From Pseudomonas sp. BCA17 (GTDB taxonomy: Bacteria; Pseudomonadota; Gammaproteobacteria; Pseudomonadales; Pseudomonadaceae), in contig NZ_SGWI01000002.1 in NCBI RefSeq assembly GCF_004519405.1, positions 186,001 through 250,000 of the forward strand: a DNA stretch of 64,000 nt, written 5' to 3'. The translations under genes were made by a program, and so were the position numbers. Positions 1 to 11,150 of this stretch are shown here, piece by piece. The number at the start of each line of letters is the position of its first letter. The stretch's first letter is position 1. Under the pieces are notes generated by a model. It worked only from the letters and a program-made list of their open reading frames with translations, was not told the origin of the DNA and did not search any database.

Positions 1-1136
1 TCGACCAGTTGGCGCAAGGTGCGCATATCTTCCAGGGTGGTCTTGCCGCAGAACAGCAGCGGGACCTGTTCCAACTTGCCCTTGCGCACGGCGAGCTGGA
101 TGTAGTTGTAGACCATGATAAAGCCCTTGAGGTAGGACAAATCCTTGGTAAACGGCAAACCGGTCGGCACTGAACCTCGGAACACCCGGCTGGCGTTGCC
201 ATAGCTTTCGGCCATCTCAAAGCCCTGCTCGCGGAAGAACTCGAACACCTGCAGGAAGTCGGCGCCCTCCTCTACCATATGGATGGCGCGGGTGCGGTTG
301 GTCAATTTACGCAGGCGGCTCGGGTAAGACGCGAAGGTGATGATCTCCATCAAAATCGCCAGGCCTTCCTGAGTCACGGTGGATGACGGTGGGCCTTTGG
401 ACAGGAACGTGCAGATGGGCTGGTTCAGACCGTTAAGGGTGGTGCCGACATGGACCAGACCTTCATGCACCTCAAGGGCGCGCACGTCACGCTCGTTGAA
501 CATCGCGTCGGCGCGGATCTTGATGTAGTCGGCACCCGCCGCAGCGTCCGCGACGATGCCGTCTGACTCGAATACACGGATGGTTTCCTCCGCCTCGCCA
601 AACACTTTGTTCAAGCGGGTTTGCAGCAAGGCGACGGCATCCTTGGCCGTCAGGGTCTTGGCTTCGTCCTTGAGGTCGCCACGGCCGTCGATATTGTTCA
701 GATAATCGGAAAGCATCAGGCCGAGGTCCGCCAGAGTCGGGTCGCCGGCATGAAACGCATCGGAGGCGGCGCCGTACAGCTCCTGGGAAATCAGGCCGAA
801 ATCCTCGGTGCCGCGGGCCTCGAGCATGCGCACTACCATGCGGTACTCACGGCACATGCGGCGCATGATCTGCCCTACCGGGCTGAACTGGCCGAGGCGG
901 CGGGTGATGTCGCGCTCAATGTTCTGGAATTCAAGCTTCACGGCGCTGGAATCGAACGACAGCGGTCGGTTGAGGTAGTAATCACGGTCCACGGCAGGCA
1001 TGGCCTTGCCCTTGGCCTTGAGAAACCCCTGGCGAATGTTGTCGTCCCACTTCACGGCGTCGAGGACGCGAATCGGTGTTTGCGCCAGCACAATGCGATC
1101 AGACAAGGTGCGTATCGTCTGCTGGTAATCGTCCAC
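1..1136 (-). CDS. DUF1704 / QEGLA-motif protein (MATCAP-like putative metallopeptidase), partial
   Basis: The reading frame is open from a GTG at 1136 to the window edge (378 codons seen). An AGAGGAAG ribosome site lies six bases before the GTG. Residues about 224-229 read HEGLVH, an HExxxH zinc-binding pattern, and 256-260 read QEGLA, which gives the family its name (flavohemoglobin expression-modulating QEGLA motif protein). Eukaryotic MATCAP tubulin carboxypeptidases belong to the same DUF1704 family and use an HExxxH plus a downstream Glu, so a peptidase role is an inference from that kinship. It follows the TetR gene on the same strand with a 76-base gap and may be co-transcribed with it. 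The C-terminus is outside the window. Confidence 0.8.
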   Translation of the reverse strand, partial: MDDYQQTIRTLSDRIVLAQTPIRVLDAVKWDDNIRQGFLKAKGKAMPAVDRDYYLNRPLSFDSSAVKLEFQNIERDITRRLGQFSPVGQIMRRMCREYRMVVRMLEARGTEDFGLISQELYGAASDAFHAGDPTLADLGLMLSDYLNNIDGRGDLKDEAKTLTAKDAVALLQTRLNKVFGEAEETIRVFESDGIVADAAAGADYIKIRADAMFNERDVRALEVHEGLVHVGTTLNGLNQPICTFLSKGPPSSTVTQEGLAILMEIITFASYPSRLRKLTNRTRAIHMVEEGADFLQVFEFFREQGFEMAESYGNASRVFRGSVPTGLPFTKDLSYLKGFIMVYNYIQLAVRKGKLEQVPLLFCGKTTLEDMRTLRQLV

Positions 1137-1212
1137 CTGGTGCTTCCTCTTTGAACGTTATCGGCCCGCGCGCTGCAAGCGCACGGTGAGCCTCACCTGT
1201 AGGAGCGTAGTG

Positions 1213-1917
1213 TCAGACCGAGGCCAACACCAAATGCATGTAGCGCTTGAGTATCTCAAGCATCTCTTCACCGGTCAGCGGGTCCAGACCGCCAAGCAGG
1301 CCCTGATACTCCATCCGACCGATAATCGCCGTCAACACTTTGGCATCCTGTTGCGGCTCGCGGGAGCCCAATACCTGGAAAAACTGCCCGGTGCCCTGCA
1401 ACAGAATCTGCTGATGGGAACGCACCAGTTCGGCCAGGCGCGGGTTGAGCAAGGCTTCCTGACGAAACGCCTGCTCCGCCATCAGGTACTCGCGACGATT
1501 GGTCAGCTGACGCATGACGTAATCGGCGGTCAGCCGCGCAATATCGTCGGCCAGTTGCGAACGTGACTCAGGGCTGCCATCACCGTAAGCGACCATCTCG
1601 CGCAGCAGGCCCTCATTGCGCACCCACAGCTTGCCCATGAACGCCGCGCTGCGCTCCACGTATTGGGCGAAGGTGTCGGTGAGCAGGTCATCGATATCCT
1701 TGAAGTAATAGGTGGTGGCCGACAACGGCACGCCCGCCTCCGCCGCCACTGCGCGATGGCGCACCGCACGCACGCCGTCACGCACGACGATGCGCATCGC
1801 CGCATCGAGAATGTCTTGCCGGCGTTGCTCGCTGCCCCGGCGACTGGCCTTGCGGCCCTGGTACTGGACACTTTCAGCCACGGCAGCAGCAATGCCGGCG
1901 GCGCCTTCTTGAGCCAT
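1213..1917 (-). CDS. TetR-family transcriptional regulator
   Basis: The protein has about 234 residues. The N-terminal third is a TetR helix-turn-helix (RRQDILDAAMRIVVRDGV ... AVAAEAGVPLSATTYYFKD), followed by an all-helical ligand domain. Its position downstream of lysS matches the PA3699 regulator of P. aeruginosa. I chose the ATG at 1917 (MAQEG); two in-frame GTG codons just upstream, near an AAGGA, are possible alternative starts. The ligand and targets cannot be read from the sequence; the adjacent DUF1704 gene is an obvious candidate target. Confidence 0.85.
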   Translation of the reverse strand: MAQEGAAGIAAAVAESVQYQGRKASRRGSEQRRQDILDAAMRIVVRDGVRAVRHRAVAAEAGVPLSATTYYFKDIDDLLTDTFAQYVERSAAFMGKLWVRNEGLLREMVAYGDGSPESRSQLADDIARLTADYVMRQLTNRREYLMAEQAFRQEALLNPRLAELVRSHQQILLQGTGQFFQVLGSREPQQDAKVLTAIIGRMEYQGLLGGLDPLTGEEMLEILKRYMHLVLASV

Positions 1918-1991
1918 TACGCGGTTCACCACACACATCCTTGAATAGATCAAAATCTGGCGCTGTTCGCTTGACGCTTATTTACGCCCCA

Positions 1992-2024
1992 TAAAAAAGC
2001 CGCCTTATAAAAGGCGGCTTCGGA
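1992..2024 (-). terminator. Intrinsic terminator of lysS
   Basis: A perfect 10-bp stem (1997-2006 with 2011-2020, sequence AAGCCGCCTT) with a 4-base loop is followed on the minus strand by a run of six T. It lies directly after the lysS stop codon. Confidence 0.9.
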
Positions 2025-2035
2025 CTTCGCTACGG

Positions 2036-3538
<1,503 letters not shown>

Positions 3539-3632
3539 GTCTTTAGATTTTCCATCAGGTTCGTTGTCCCCGGCCCGCGGCCGGGGATCGCCGGGCAAGG
3601 ACTAGACGTCCCCCCGGCTCCTACAAAGGCTG

Positions 3633-4728
3633 TTACAGGCCCGATTTCAGGCTGGCTTCCAGGTATTCGTCAATGTCACCGTCGAGCACCTTGTCACAGT
3701 CGCTGCGTTCGATGTTAGTGCGCAGATCCTTGATCCGCGACGCATCGAGCACATACGAACGGATCTGGTGGCCCCAGCCGATATCCGACTTGGTGTCCTC
3801 CAGCGCCTGGGAAGCGGCGTTGCGTTTCTGCATTTCCTGCTCGTACAACTTGGCCCGCAGCATTTTCATGGCGGTGTCCTTGTTCGCGTGCTGGGAACGT
3901 TCGTTCTGGCAGCTGACCACGGTGTTGGTCGGTACGTGGGTGATACGTACGGCCGAGTCGGTGGTGTTTACGTGCTGACCACCGGCACCGGAGGAGCGAT
4001 AGGTATCGATCCGCAAGTCGGCCGGGTTGATCTCGATTTCCACCTTGTCATCGATCTCTGGCGAGACGAATACCGCAGAAAACGAGGTATGGCGGCGGTT
4101 GCCGGAGTCGAACGGGCTCTTGCGCACCAGGCGGTGCACGCCGATCTCGGTACGCAGCCAGCCAAAGGCGTATTCGCCCTTGATGTGCACGGTCGCGCCC
4201 TTGATACCGGCGACTTCACCCGCCGACAGTTCCATGATGGTTGCGTCGAAACCGCGTTTGTCGGCCCAGCGCAGGTACATGCGCAACAGGATGTTGGCCC
4301 AGTCCTGGGCTTCGGTGCCGCCGGAACCGGCCTGGATATCCAGGTAGGCGTTGTTCGGGTCCATTTCGTGACTGAACATGCGGCGGAATTCGAGCTTGGC
4401 GAGGTTTTCCTCGAGACGGGCCAGCTCGGCGACGACATCGCCCACTGCGCCTTCGTCGTTCTCTTCGACGGCCATGTCCAACAGGTCACGGCAATCGGCC
4501 AGACCGCTATTCAATTCGTCGAGGGTGTCGACGATCTGCGCCAGCGCAGCGCGCTCGCGGCCCAGTTCCTGGGCGTATTCAGGTTTGTTCCAGACACTCG
4601 GATCTTCAAGCTCGCGATTGACTTCCGTCAGACGCTCATGCTTTTGATCGTAGTCAAAGATACCCCCGAATAGTTTCGGAGCGCTCGGACAGGTCCTTGA
4701 TGGTGTTAAGGATCGGGTTGATTTCCAT
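3633..4728 (-). CDS. prfB: Peptide chain release factor 2, with programmed +1 frameshift
   Basis: RF2 recognises UAA and UGA stop codons. Frame one starts at ATG 4728, gives 24 codons ([10 protein letters not shown] ... RGYL) and stops at UGA 4656-4654. Shifting +1 at CUU-UGA-C continues the protein from Asp at 4655 to 3633, for 364 residues in all, the normal RF2 length. Visible hallmarks are the GGQ loop ([15 protein letters not shown]), the SPF tripeptide (RKSPFDSG) and the internal SD-like GGGGG three bases before CUU. Low RF2 favours the shift, so the gene controls its own level. The upstream reading-frame extension is not part of the protein. Confidence 0.97.
4653..4668 (-). promoter_or_regulatory. 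RF2 +1 frameshift signal
   Basis: On the minus strand the site reads CGGGGGTATCTTTGAC: an anti-SD-binding G run, spacer, slippery CUU, in-frame UGA and the C that weakens termination. This is the near-universal prfB autoregulatory site. Confidence 0.95.
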
Positions 4729-4880
4729 GGCGGGCAGCACTCGTTGGCGAACTTTTGAAAGCCGGCGAGTATAACGGCAAACGGGCCGAAACGGCAGCCC
4801 GCTTGGCGAAAAGGCGGCCTTTGTACACGACCCGACACCCAAGGAAGATCCAATGTGGGAGCGAGCCCCCTGCCTAAGGA

Positions 4881-5882
4881 TTATTCGATACCGACCTGAT
4901 TGCGCCCATTATGTTTGGCCGTATACAACCCCTTGTCCGCCGCCATGATGAGTTGCCGATAATCCGTGCCCTGCATCGGCGTCAGGGTCGACAGGCCGAT
5001 GCTGATGGTCAGGCTCGACCCCTCGGTCGGCGCAATGTGCGGGATTTTCAGCGCCGCCACCGCCATGCGCAGCTTTTCGGCCACCAGTCGGGCACCGCCC
5101 GGCGAGGTGTTCGGCAGCACCAGGGCAAACTCTTCACCGCCATAACGCGCCGGCAAATCCGAAGGGCGGCTGCTGGCCTCACGAATGGTGGCAGCGACCT
5201 TGCGCAGGGCTTCATCGCCTTCGACATGGCCGAAGTTGTCGTTGTAGCGCTTGAAGAAGTCCACATCGATCATCAGCAGCGAGAGCTGAGTCTGGTCACG
5301 CATGGCACGGCGCCACTCCAACTCCAGGTATTCGTCGAAGTGACGGCGGTTGGACAGCCCGGTAAGGCCATCGGAGTTCATCAGGCGTTGCAGCACCAGG
5401 TTGGTGTCCAGCAACTGTTGCTGGCTGACCCGCAGCGCACGGTAGGCCGCATCCCGTTGCAACAGGGTCATGTAGGAACGCGAGTGATAGCGAATGCGCG
5501 CCACCAGCTCGATGTTGTCCGGCAGTTTCACCAGATAATCGTTGGCACCCGCGGCAAAGGCAGCGCTTTTGATCAGCGGGTCTTCCTTGGTCGACAGCAC
5601 GATGATCGGGATATTCGCGGTGGCCGGGTGGTTGCGGTATTCGCGAACCAGGGTCAGGCCGTCCAGCCCGGGCATCACCAGGTCTTGCAGGATCACCGTG
5701 GGCTTGATGCGAATCGCCTGAGCGATCGCCTGGTGCGGATCGGCGCAAAAGTGGAAGTCGATGTTTTCTTCATGGGCCAGGCCACGTCGCACGGCTTCGC
5801 CGATCATCGCCTGGTCGTCAACCAGCAACACCATGGCGGCATTTTCATCGGTTTTGAAGTCGTCGAGCTGTAAATCATTCAT
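4881..5882 (-). CDS. wspR: WspR, REC-GGDEF diguanylate cyclase response regulator
   Basis: WspR makes cyclic di-GMP when phosphorylated by WspE. Residues 17-135 form a receiver domain with the acidic pair D22/D23 and phospho-acceptor D67 ([11 protein letters not shown]). A helical linker leads to a GGDEF domain with an intact active site (RYGGEEF). The allosteric inhibitory I-site RxxD (RPSD) sits five residues before it, so both activity and product inhibition appear intact. It is the last gene of the wsp operon, 51 bases after wspF. Raised output drives the wrinkly-spreader biofilm state known from P. fluorescens. Confidence 0.97.
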   Translation of the reverse strand: MNDLQLDDFKTDENAAMVLLVDDQAMIGEAVRRGLAHEENIDFHFCADPHQAIAQAIRIKPTVILQDLVMPGLDGLTLVREYRNHPATANIPIIVLSTKEDPLIKSAAFAAGANDYLVKLPDNIELVARIRYHSRSYMTLLQRDAAYRALRVSQQQLLDTNLVLQRLMNSDGLTGLSNRRHFDEYLELEWRRAMRDQTQLSLLMIDVDFFKRYNDNFGHVEGDEALRKVAATIREASSRPSDLPARYGGEEFALVLPNTSPGGARLVAEKLRMAVAALKIPHIAPTEGSSLTISIGLSTLTPMQGTDYRQLIMAADKGLYTAKHNGRNQVGIE

Positions 5883-5933
5883 GTGCAGTCACCTGAATTA
5901 CCACCTGCAAGCCAGCAGCACGGGAGGTCTTGA

Positions 5934-6944
5934 TCATTTTGCAAAGACCTCCAGCAATCGGGGCGCAATTCTATCCAGTGGGCGAATTTCAACAGCGGCA
6001 TCAATCGCCGCCGCAGCTTTGGGCATGCCATACACCGCCGAACTCTGTTGGTCCTGGGCGATGGTCAAATATCCTTGGTCACGCAGTAATTTAAGCCCCT
6101 GGGCGCCATCGCGGCCCATGCCGGTCAGCAATACGCCGACGGCATCGCCGTTCCAGTGGCTGGCGACGCTCTCGAAAAACACGTCGATGGAAGGTCGGTA
6201 AATCTCGTTTACCGGCTCGGCGGTGTAGGCCAATGTGCCGTTTTTCAGCAGCCGGATGTGGTGGTTGGTCCCGGCCAGCAATACCACGCCGCTTTGCGGC
6301 GGTTCACCCTCGCAGGCCAGGCGCACCGGCAAGCCGGACGCACTGCTCAGCCACTCGGCCATACCGGCGGCGAACACCTGGTCCACATGCTGCACCAGCA
6401 CGATGGCAGCGGGAAAGTCCCGCGGCAAGCCCTTGAGCAGAGTTTCCAGGGCCGCCGGCCCTCCCGCCGATGACCCGATGGCCACCAGGCTCTGGCGCTT
6501 GCCGGTAGCACGTTGGGGCGTGGTTTCGGCGCGCACGCGACTGCCGCGCTGACCGATCAGCCAGCCGATATTGAGGATCTTGCGCAGCAACGGCGCCGCT
6601 GCATCCTTGGGGTTTCCTACGCCCAGCGCCGGCGTGTCCACCACATCCAGGGCCCCATGGCCCATGGCTTCGAACACGCGGCTGACGTTGGCCTGGCGGT
6701 CCACCGTGACGATCAGGATCGGGCACGGTGTTTCGGCCATGATCTGACGGGTGGCTTCCACGCCATCCATCACCGGCATGATCAGGTCCATCAGGATCAG
6801 GTCCGGGGTCAGTTCGGCACAACGTTGCACGGCCTCCAGACCGTTGCCGGCCACCCACACCACTTCATGGGCAGGCTCGAAACCCAGTGCACGGCGCAGC
6901 GCCTCCACCGCCAGGGGCATGTCATTGACGATCGCAATCCTCAT
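5934..6944 (-). CDS. wspF: WspF, CheB-type receptor methylesterase
   Basis: The 336-residue protein has an N-terminal receiver (phospho-acceptor near D53, LILMDLIMPVMDG) and a C-terminal CheB methylesterase. The expected Ser-His-Asp residues are visible in GSSAGGPAALE, LVQHVDQ and LTGMGRDGAQG. It demethylates WspA and so damps WspR activation; loss-of-function wspF mutants are the classic wrinkly spreaders. Its start overlaps the wspE stop by four bases. No disruption is seen here, so the allele should be functional. Confidence 0.96.
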   Translation of the reverse strand: MRIAIVNDMPLAVEALRRALGFEPAHEVVWVAGNGLEAVQRCAELTPDLILMDLIMPVMDGVEATRQIMAETPCPILIVTVDRQANVSRVFEAMGHGALDVVDTPALGVGNPKDAAAPLLRKILNIGWLIGQRGSRVRAETTPQRATGKRQSLVAIGSSAGGPAALETLLKGLPRDFPAAIVLVQHVDQVFAAGMAEWLSSASGLPVRLACEGEPPQSGVVLLAGTNHHIRLLKNGTLAYTAEPVNEIYRPSIDVFFESVASHWNGDAVGVLLTGMGRDGAQGLKLLRDQGYLTIAQDQQSSAVYGMPKAAAAIDAAVEIRPLDRIAPRLLEVFAK

Positions 6945-9196
6945 GCCCGGGCCCCTCCAATCAGTTCAACCACGGCGTCGAGCAAAGCGTCATCATGAAA
7001 ACTGGCTTTGGCCAGATAATAGTCGGCGCCGGCGTCCAGTCCACGGCGCCGGTCTTCTTCGCGGTCCTTGTACGACACCACCATCACCGGCAACGATTGC
7101 AGGCGACTGTCACGGCGCAGGAGTGTGACCAATTCAATACCGTCCATACGAGGCATATCAATGTCAGTGATAAGCAGGTCGAAGTCTTCGGAGCGCAGTG
7201 CGTTCCAGCCGTCCATGCCGTCGACTGCGACGGCCACTTCATATCCGCGGTTCAGTAACAATTTACGTTGCAGTTCACGCACGGTCAGCGAGTCGTCCAC
7301 CACCAGCACCCGCTTGCGTGGGGCTTCAGTGGCCTGTTGACTGCGCCTCGCGATACGCTCCAGGCGGCCGGTGTTGAGCAGTTTGTCCACCGAACGCAGC
7401 ATGTCTTCGACGTCGACGATCAATACCACCGAACCATCATCCAGCAAGGCACCGGCGGAGATGTCCTGGACCTTGCCCAGGCGATCATCCAGCGGCAACA
7501 CCACCAGGGTACGCTCACCGATGAAACGCTCCACCGCAATGCCATACACCGCATCGCGTTCGCGTATGACCACGACTTTCAAGGTCGCGTCATTGCTTTG
7601 CGCCGCCGGGCGCTGCAACAACTGGCTGGCAGCAACCAGGCCGACGTGCCGCCCCTCATGCCAGAAATGCTGACGGCCTTCCAGCTGGACGATGTCGTCC
7701 GGTGACAGGTCGCACATGCGCTCAATATGCGCCAGCGGGAAGGCGTAGGCTTCGTCGCCGACTTCCACCACGAGGCTGCGCACTACCGACAGGGTCAACG
7801 GCACTTCCAGATGAAAGCGACTGCCCTGCCCCGCCGCCTGCTCCAGCACCACCGCGCCGCGCAATTGCCGGACCATGTGCTGCACCGCATCCAGGCCCAC
7901 GCCGCGGCCGGACACTTCGGTCACTTTGTCGCGCAGGCTGAAACCGGGCAGGAACAGGAACGTCAGCAGTTCCTCCTCGCTCAAGCGCAGGGCGGTTTCC
8001 GGCGGTGACAGGTGTCGGTCGACGATAGCGCCGCGCAGGCGCTCAAGGTCGACCCCATTGCCGTCATCGCTCAGTTCCAGCACCAGCAAACCCGCCTGAT
8101 GGGAGGCACGCAGGCGGATCAGACCTTCAGCCGGCTTGCCCGCCAGGATACGCTGCTCGGGCATTTCGATGCCGTGGTCGACGGCATTGCGCAGCAAATG
8201 GGTGAGCGGCGCTTCAAGCTTTTCCAGCACGTCGCGGTCGACCTGGGTCTTTTCCCCTTCGATTTCCAGGCGCACCTGCTTGCCCAGGCTGCGGCCGAGG
8301 TCGCGGACCATACGCGCCTGCCCGGCCAGCACGTCGGCAAATGGTCGCATGCGGCAGGCCAGCGCCGTGTCGTAAAGCACCTGGGCGCGCTGCCCGGCCT
8401 GCCAGCCGAACTCATCCAGTTCGACGATCTTTTCCGCCAGCAGGGCCTGGGCTTCGCTCAGCAAACGGCGGGTATCGGCCAGCGCCTCCTGGGCCTCAAG
8501 GTTCAAATCCAGGGCCCTGAGCTGACCGTCCAGCGCATCCAGTGCGCGTGCGCCGTTGCTCTGGATGCGCTTGAGGCGCTGCATGCTCACCAGGTAAGGC
8601 TTGAGCCGCTGGGTTTCCACCAGGGACTTACTGGACAGGTCCAACAGACTGTTCAGACGCTCGGCGGTCACGCGCAGCACGCGCTCACCACCCTCGGTCA
8701 TGGGTTTGCTCTGGCGCGGCAACGCTGGCTCAGGGTCGGGGGCAAGCTCTTCAAGTATTGGCGCCGGGACAGGTTCGGGCGGTGGCGCGACCTTGGCAAT
8801 CGGCTGCGACGGATCGAGCAGGCGCTCCATCAACGCCACATAGGCGTCTATATCCGCCGCCCCCACGTCATTGCCGGGAGTGGCGATGCGCATCAGCAAG
8901 TCGGTGCCCTGCAGGAGTGCGTCGATATGCTCGGGTTGCAGGTACAGCCGGCTTTCCTGGGCGCTGACCAGGCAATCCTCCATGACGTGGGCCACGCTGA
9001 CCCCGGCGTCCACTCCGACGATGCGCGCCGCGCCCTTGAGCGAATGGGCGGCGCGCATGCAAGCTTCAAGCTGGTCGGCCTGGGTCGGGTTACGCTCCAG
9101 GGCCAACAGGCCCGCGCTCAATACCTGGGTCTGCGCATCGGCTTCCAGGCTGAACAGCTCCAGCAATGAGGCATCGCGCATCTGATCGGGGGTCAT
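6941..9196 (-). CDS. wspE: WspE, hybrid CheA-type histidine kinase with receiver
   Basis: The protein has 751 residues. In order it has an HPt domain with the phosphorylated His about residue 51 (AAHSLKGAARIVG), a dimerisation region, a HATPase domain (N box LLRNAVDHGIE, DDGNGVDLE, GRGVGLDAV), a CheW-like coupling domain and a C-terminal receiver (LLITDIDMPRMDG). It phosphorylates WspR and WspF. The ATG at 9196 overlaps the wspD stop in an ATGA, which decides this start over an upstream in-frame codon. Confidence 0.96.
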   Translation of the reverse strand: MTPDQMRDASLLELFSLEADAQTQVLSAGLLALERNPTQADQLEACMRAAHSLKGAARIVGVDAGVSVAHVMEDCLVSAQESRLYLQPEHIDALLQGTDLLMRIATPGNDVGAADIDAYVALMERLLDPSQPIAKVAPPPEPVPAPILEELAPDPEPALPRQSKPMTEGGERVLRVTAERLNSLLDLSSKSLVETQRLKPYLVSMQRLKRIQSNGARALDALDGQLRALDLNLEAQEALADTRRLLSEAQALLAEKIVELDEFGWQAGQRAQVLYDTALACRMRPFADVLAGQARMVRDLGRSLGKQVRLEIEGEKTQVDRDVLEKLEAPLTHLLRNAVDHGIEMPEQRILAGKPAEGLIRLRASHQAGLLVLELSDDGNGVDLERLRGAIVDRHLSPPETALRLSEEELLTFLFLPGFSLRDKVTEVSGRGVGLDAVQHMVRQLRGAVVLEQAAGQGSRFHLEVPLTLSVVRSLVVEVGDEAYAFPLAHIERMCDLSPDDIVQLEGRQHFWHEGRHVGLVAASQLLQRPAAQSNDATLKVVVIRERDAVYGIAVERFIGERTLVVLPLDDRLGKVQDISAGALLDDGSVVLIVDVEDMLRSVDKLLNTGRLERIARRSQQATEAPRKRVLVVDDSLTVRELQRKLLLNRGYEVAVAVDGMDGWNALRSEDFDLLITDIDMPRMDGIELVTLLRRDSRLQSLPVMVVSYKDREEDRRRGLDAGADYYLAKASFHDDALLDAVVELIGGARA

Positions 9197-9894
9197 GTGA
9201 GGCTCCGGGTCACGGCAGACAGCAATTGCGCCTCGTCCAGCCACCGCAGGCTGCGGCCCTTCCACTGCAACACACCCTGGGTGTAGCGCCCACTGGCCTG
9301 GGTGCCGGAGGCGGACGCCGCCTTCAGGGCGCGCTCATCGATGGCGTGGATGCCGTCGACTTCATCCACCGGCACCACCACCGGCCCGTCCTGCGCGGCG
9401 ATGATCAACATGCGCGGCATGATGCGCCCGCCCGGCGCGCCATTAGGGGTGACGTCCAGGCCGAGCAGTTCCACCAGCGACAGGCACGCCACCAGCGCGC
9501 CGCGCACATTGGCCACGCCGAGCAGCGCACGTGAGCGCTGGTGCGGCAGGGAATGGATCGGTTGCAGCGGTGCCACCTCCACCAGGCAACGAGTGGCGAT
9601 GCCCAGCCATTCTTCGCCGAGGCGGAACATCAGCAGGGAGCGGGTCACCACTTTTTCGTCGACTGCGACGGCGGCCATCGCATGACGATCGTCCTGCTGC
9701 AAGGCATAGCGGTCGAGCAAGCGCGTGGCGGCGGCGGAATACACCGAGCAGTTACGGCAGTGAATATGTTCGGCCAGCAGGGGGCACGACTTGTCGCCAT
9801 GGATGCCGATACGGTTCCAGCAATCGTCGATGGCCTGGGTGTCGGTCAGCGTCAGGTCAAGGCCTACGGTATCGAGCGCATCAGGGGTACTCAT
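9193..9894 (-). CDS. wspD: WspD, CheW-like coupling protein
   Basis: The 233-residue protein carries one CheW domain (about residues 75-225, FRLGEEWLGIATRCLVEV ... HSLPHQRSRALLGVANVRGALVACL) after an N-terminal extension with a Cys cluster (CPLLAEHIHCRNC). It links WspA to WspE. The operon has two CheW-type genes (wspB and wspD), as is standard for Wsp. Overlaps of four bases at both ends indicate translational coupling. Confidence 0.94.
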   Translation of the reverse strand: MSTPDALDTVGLDLTLTDTQAIDDCWNRIGIHGDKSCPLLAEHIHCRNCSVYSAAATRLLDRYALQQDDRHAMAAVAVDEKVVTRSLLMFRLGEEWLGIATRCLVEVAPLQPIHSLPHQRSRALLGVANVRGALVACLSLVELLGLDVTPNGAPGGRIMPRMLIIAAQDGPVVVPVDEVDGIHAIDERALKAASASGTQASGRYTQGVLQWKGRSLRWLDEAQLLSAVTRSLT

Positions 9895-11150
9895 CGTTTG
9901 GACTCACTGTCAGCTCGCTCGCTACGGGCGGCCCGCGCCTGCAAACGGCGCGCCCCCGCACTGTCACCCTGGGACTCAAGCAACGCGGCCAGGTGCATCA
10001 GGGCCTGCGGATGCTGCGGTTCCAGGTATAGGGCTTTTCGATAATACCCCTGGGCCTCCAAGGCGCTGCCGGCCACATCACTGAGCAACCCCAGCCAATA
10101 GAACACTTGGGCGGCCGGTGGGTGGTTGCTCAAATAGTGTTCGCAGGCAGCGCGGGCTTCAGTGCTTTTGCCCTCGTTGGCCAGGGTGGCGATCCGGTTG
10201 AGCAAATCGCCTGCGTCTGTCTGGGGTGCCTTGATCGGCAGCGCCGGGGCAGTGACCGTACTGAACGGGCGCGGTTTGGGTGGGACCGGGACTGCGCGGC
10301 GTTGCGGCACCGGCACCGACACGGGCACAAAAACGGGCTCCGGCGCGACCGGCCCCACGTGCCGGCTGAAGGCAAAGGACTGTGGTACGCCAATCGACCG
10401 CATACCGTGGCGCCCCAGCAAGCTGCCTTCAGCCGGGCCGATAAACAGCACGCCATCCACATGGGTCAAGCCCTTGAGCACATCGAAGACCTGCTTCTGG
10501 GTCGGCTGGTCGAAGTAGATCAGCAAGTTGCGGCAGAACACGAAGTCGTAGGTTGGCTCATTTGCCAGCAACGCAGGGTCCAGCAGGTTTCCGACTTGCA
10601 GACGCACCTGTTCACGCACCCGATCGGCAATGTGGTAACCGTCGGCCTGCGCAACGAAGTGGCGTTGGCGAAACTCCAGGTCGCCTCCTCGAAAGGAATT
10701 CTTTCCATACACCCCGCGCCGCGCCCGCTCTACCGATAACGGGCTGACGTCCATGCCCTGTACCTTGAACTGGTGCGGGGCCAGGCCGGCATCGAGCAAG
10801 GCCATGGCAATCGAATAGGGTTCTTCGCCGGTTGAACACGGCAGGCTGAGAATGCGCAATGCGCGCAGTTGGTTGATCTCGACCAGGCGCGCCTTGGCCA
10901 GGCGGGCCAAGGTGGCAAATGACTCGGGGTAACGGAAAAACCACGTCTCGGGGACGATCACCGCCTCGATCAACGCCTGCTGTTCTTCATGGGAGCGTTG
11001 CAGTTGCTGCCAGTAGTGCTCCAGCGTGGCCGCCTGCACGGCCTGGCTACGCTGGCGCACGGCGCGCTCGATAATGGCCTCGCCCACCGATGCGACGTCC
11101 AGGCCAATGCGTTCTTTGAGGAAAGTAAAGAAACGTGGGTCGCTGCTCAT
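9891..11150 (-). CDS. wspC: WspC, CheR-type methyltransferase with TPR tail
   Basis: The 419-residue protein has a CheR N-terminal helical domain, a SAM-binding methyltransferase core (RILSLPCSTGEEPYSIAM; FDFVFCRNLLIYF-like YDFVFCRNLLIYFD), a proline-rich linker (about 280-315) and C-terminal tetratricopeptide repeats (AAQVFYWLGLLSDVAGSALEAQGYYRKALYLEPQHPQAL, about 345-400). It methylates WspA and opposes WspF. The TPR is a known feature of WspC and is thought to help it bind the receptor. Confidence 0.95.
   Translation of the reverse strand: MSSDPRFFTFLKERIGLDVASVGEAIIERAVRQRSQAVQAATLEHYWQQLQRSHEEQQALIEAVIVPETWFFRYPESFATLARLAKARLVEINQLRALRILSLPCSTGEEPYSIAMALLDAGLAPHQFKVQGMDVSPLSVERARRGVYGKNSFRGGDLEFRQRHFVAQADGYHIADRVREQVRLQVGNLLDPALLANEPTYDFVFCRNLLIYFDQPTQKQVFDVLKGLTHVDGVLFIGPAEGSLLGRHGMRSIGVPQSFAFSRHVGPVAPEPVFVPVSVPVPQRRAVPVPPKPRPFSTVTAPALPIKAPQTDAGDLLNRIATLANEGKSTEARAACEHYLSNHPPAAQVFYWLGLLSDVAGSALEAQGYYRKALYLEPQHPQALMHLAALLESQGDSAGARRLQARAARSERADSESKR

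Noticed and set aside
4654..4656. UGA in prfB as a pseudogene mutation
   Set aside because: It is the normal regulatory frameshift codon with all flanking signals intact.
8012..9169. 385-codon frame antisense to wspE
   Set aside because: The sense strand encodes a full CheA-type kinase; the antisense frame has no features.
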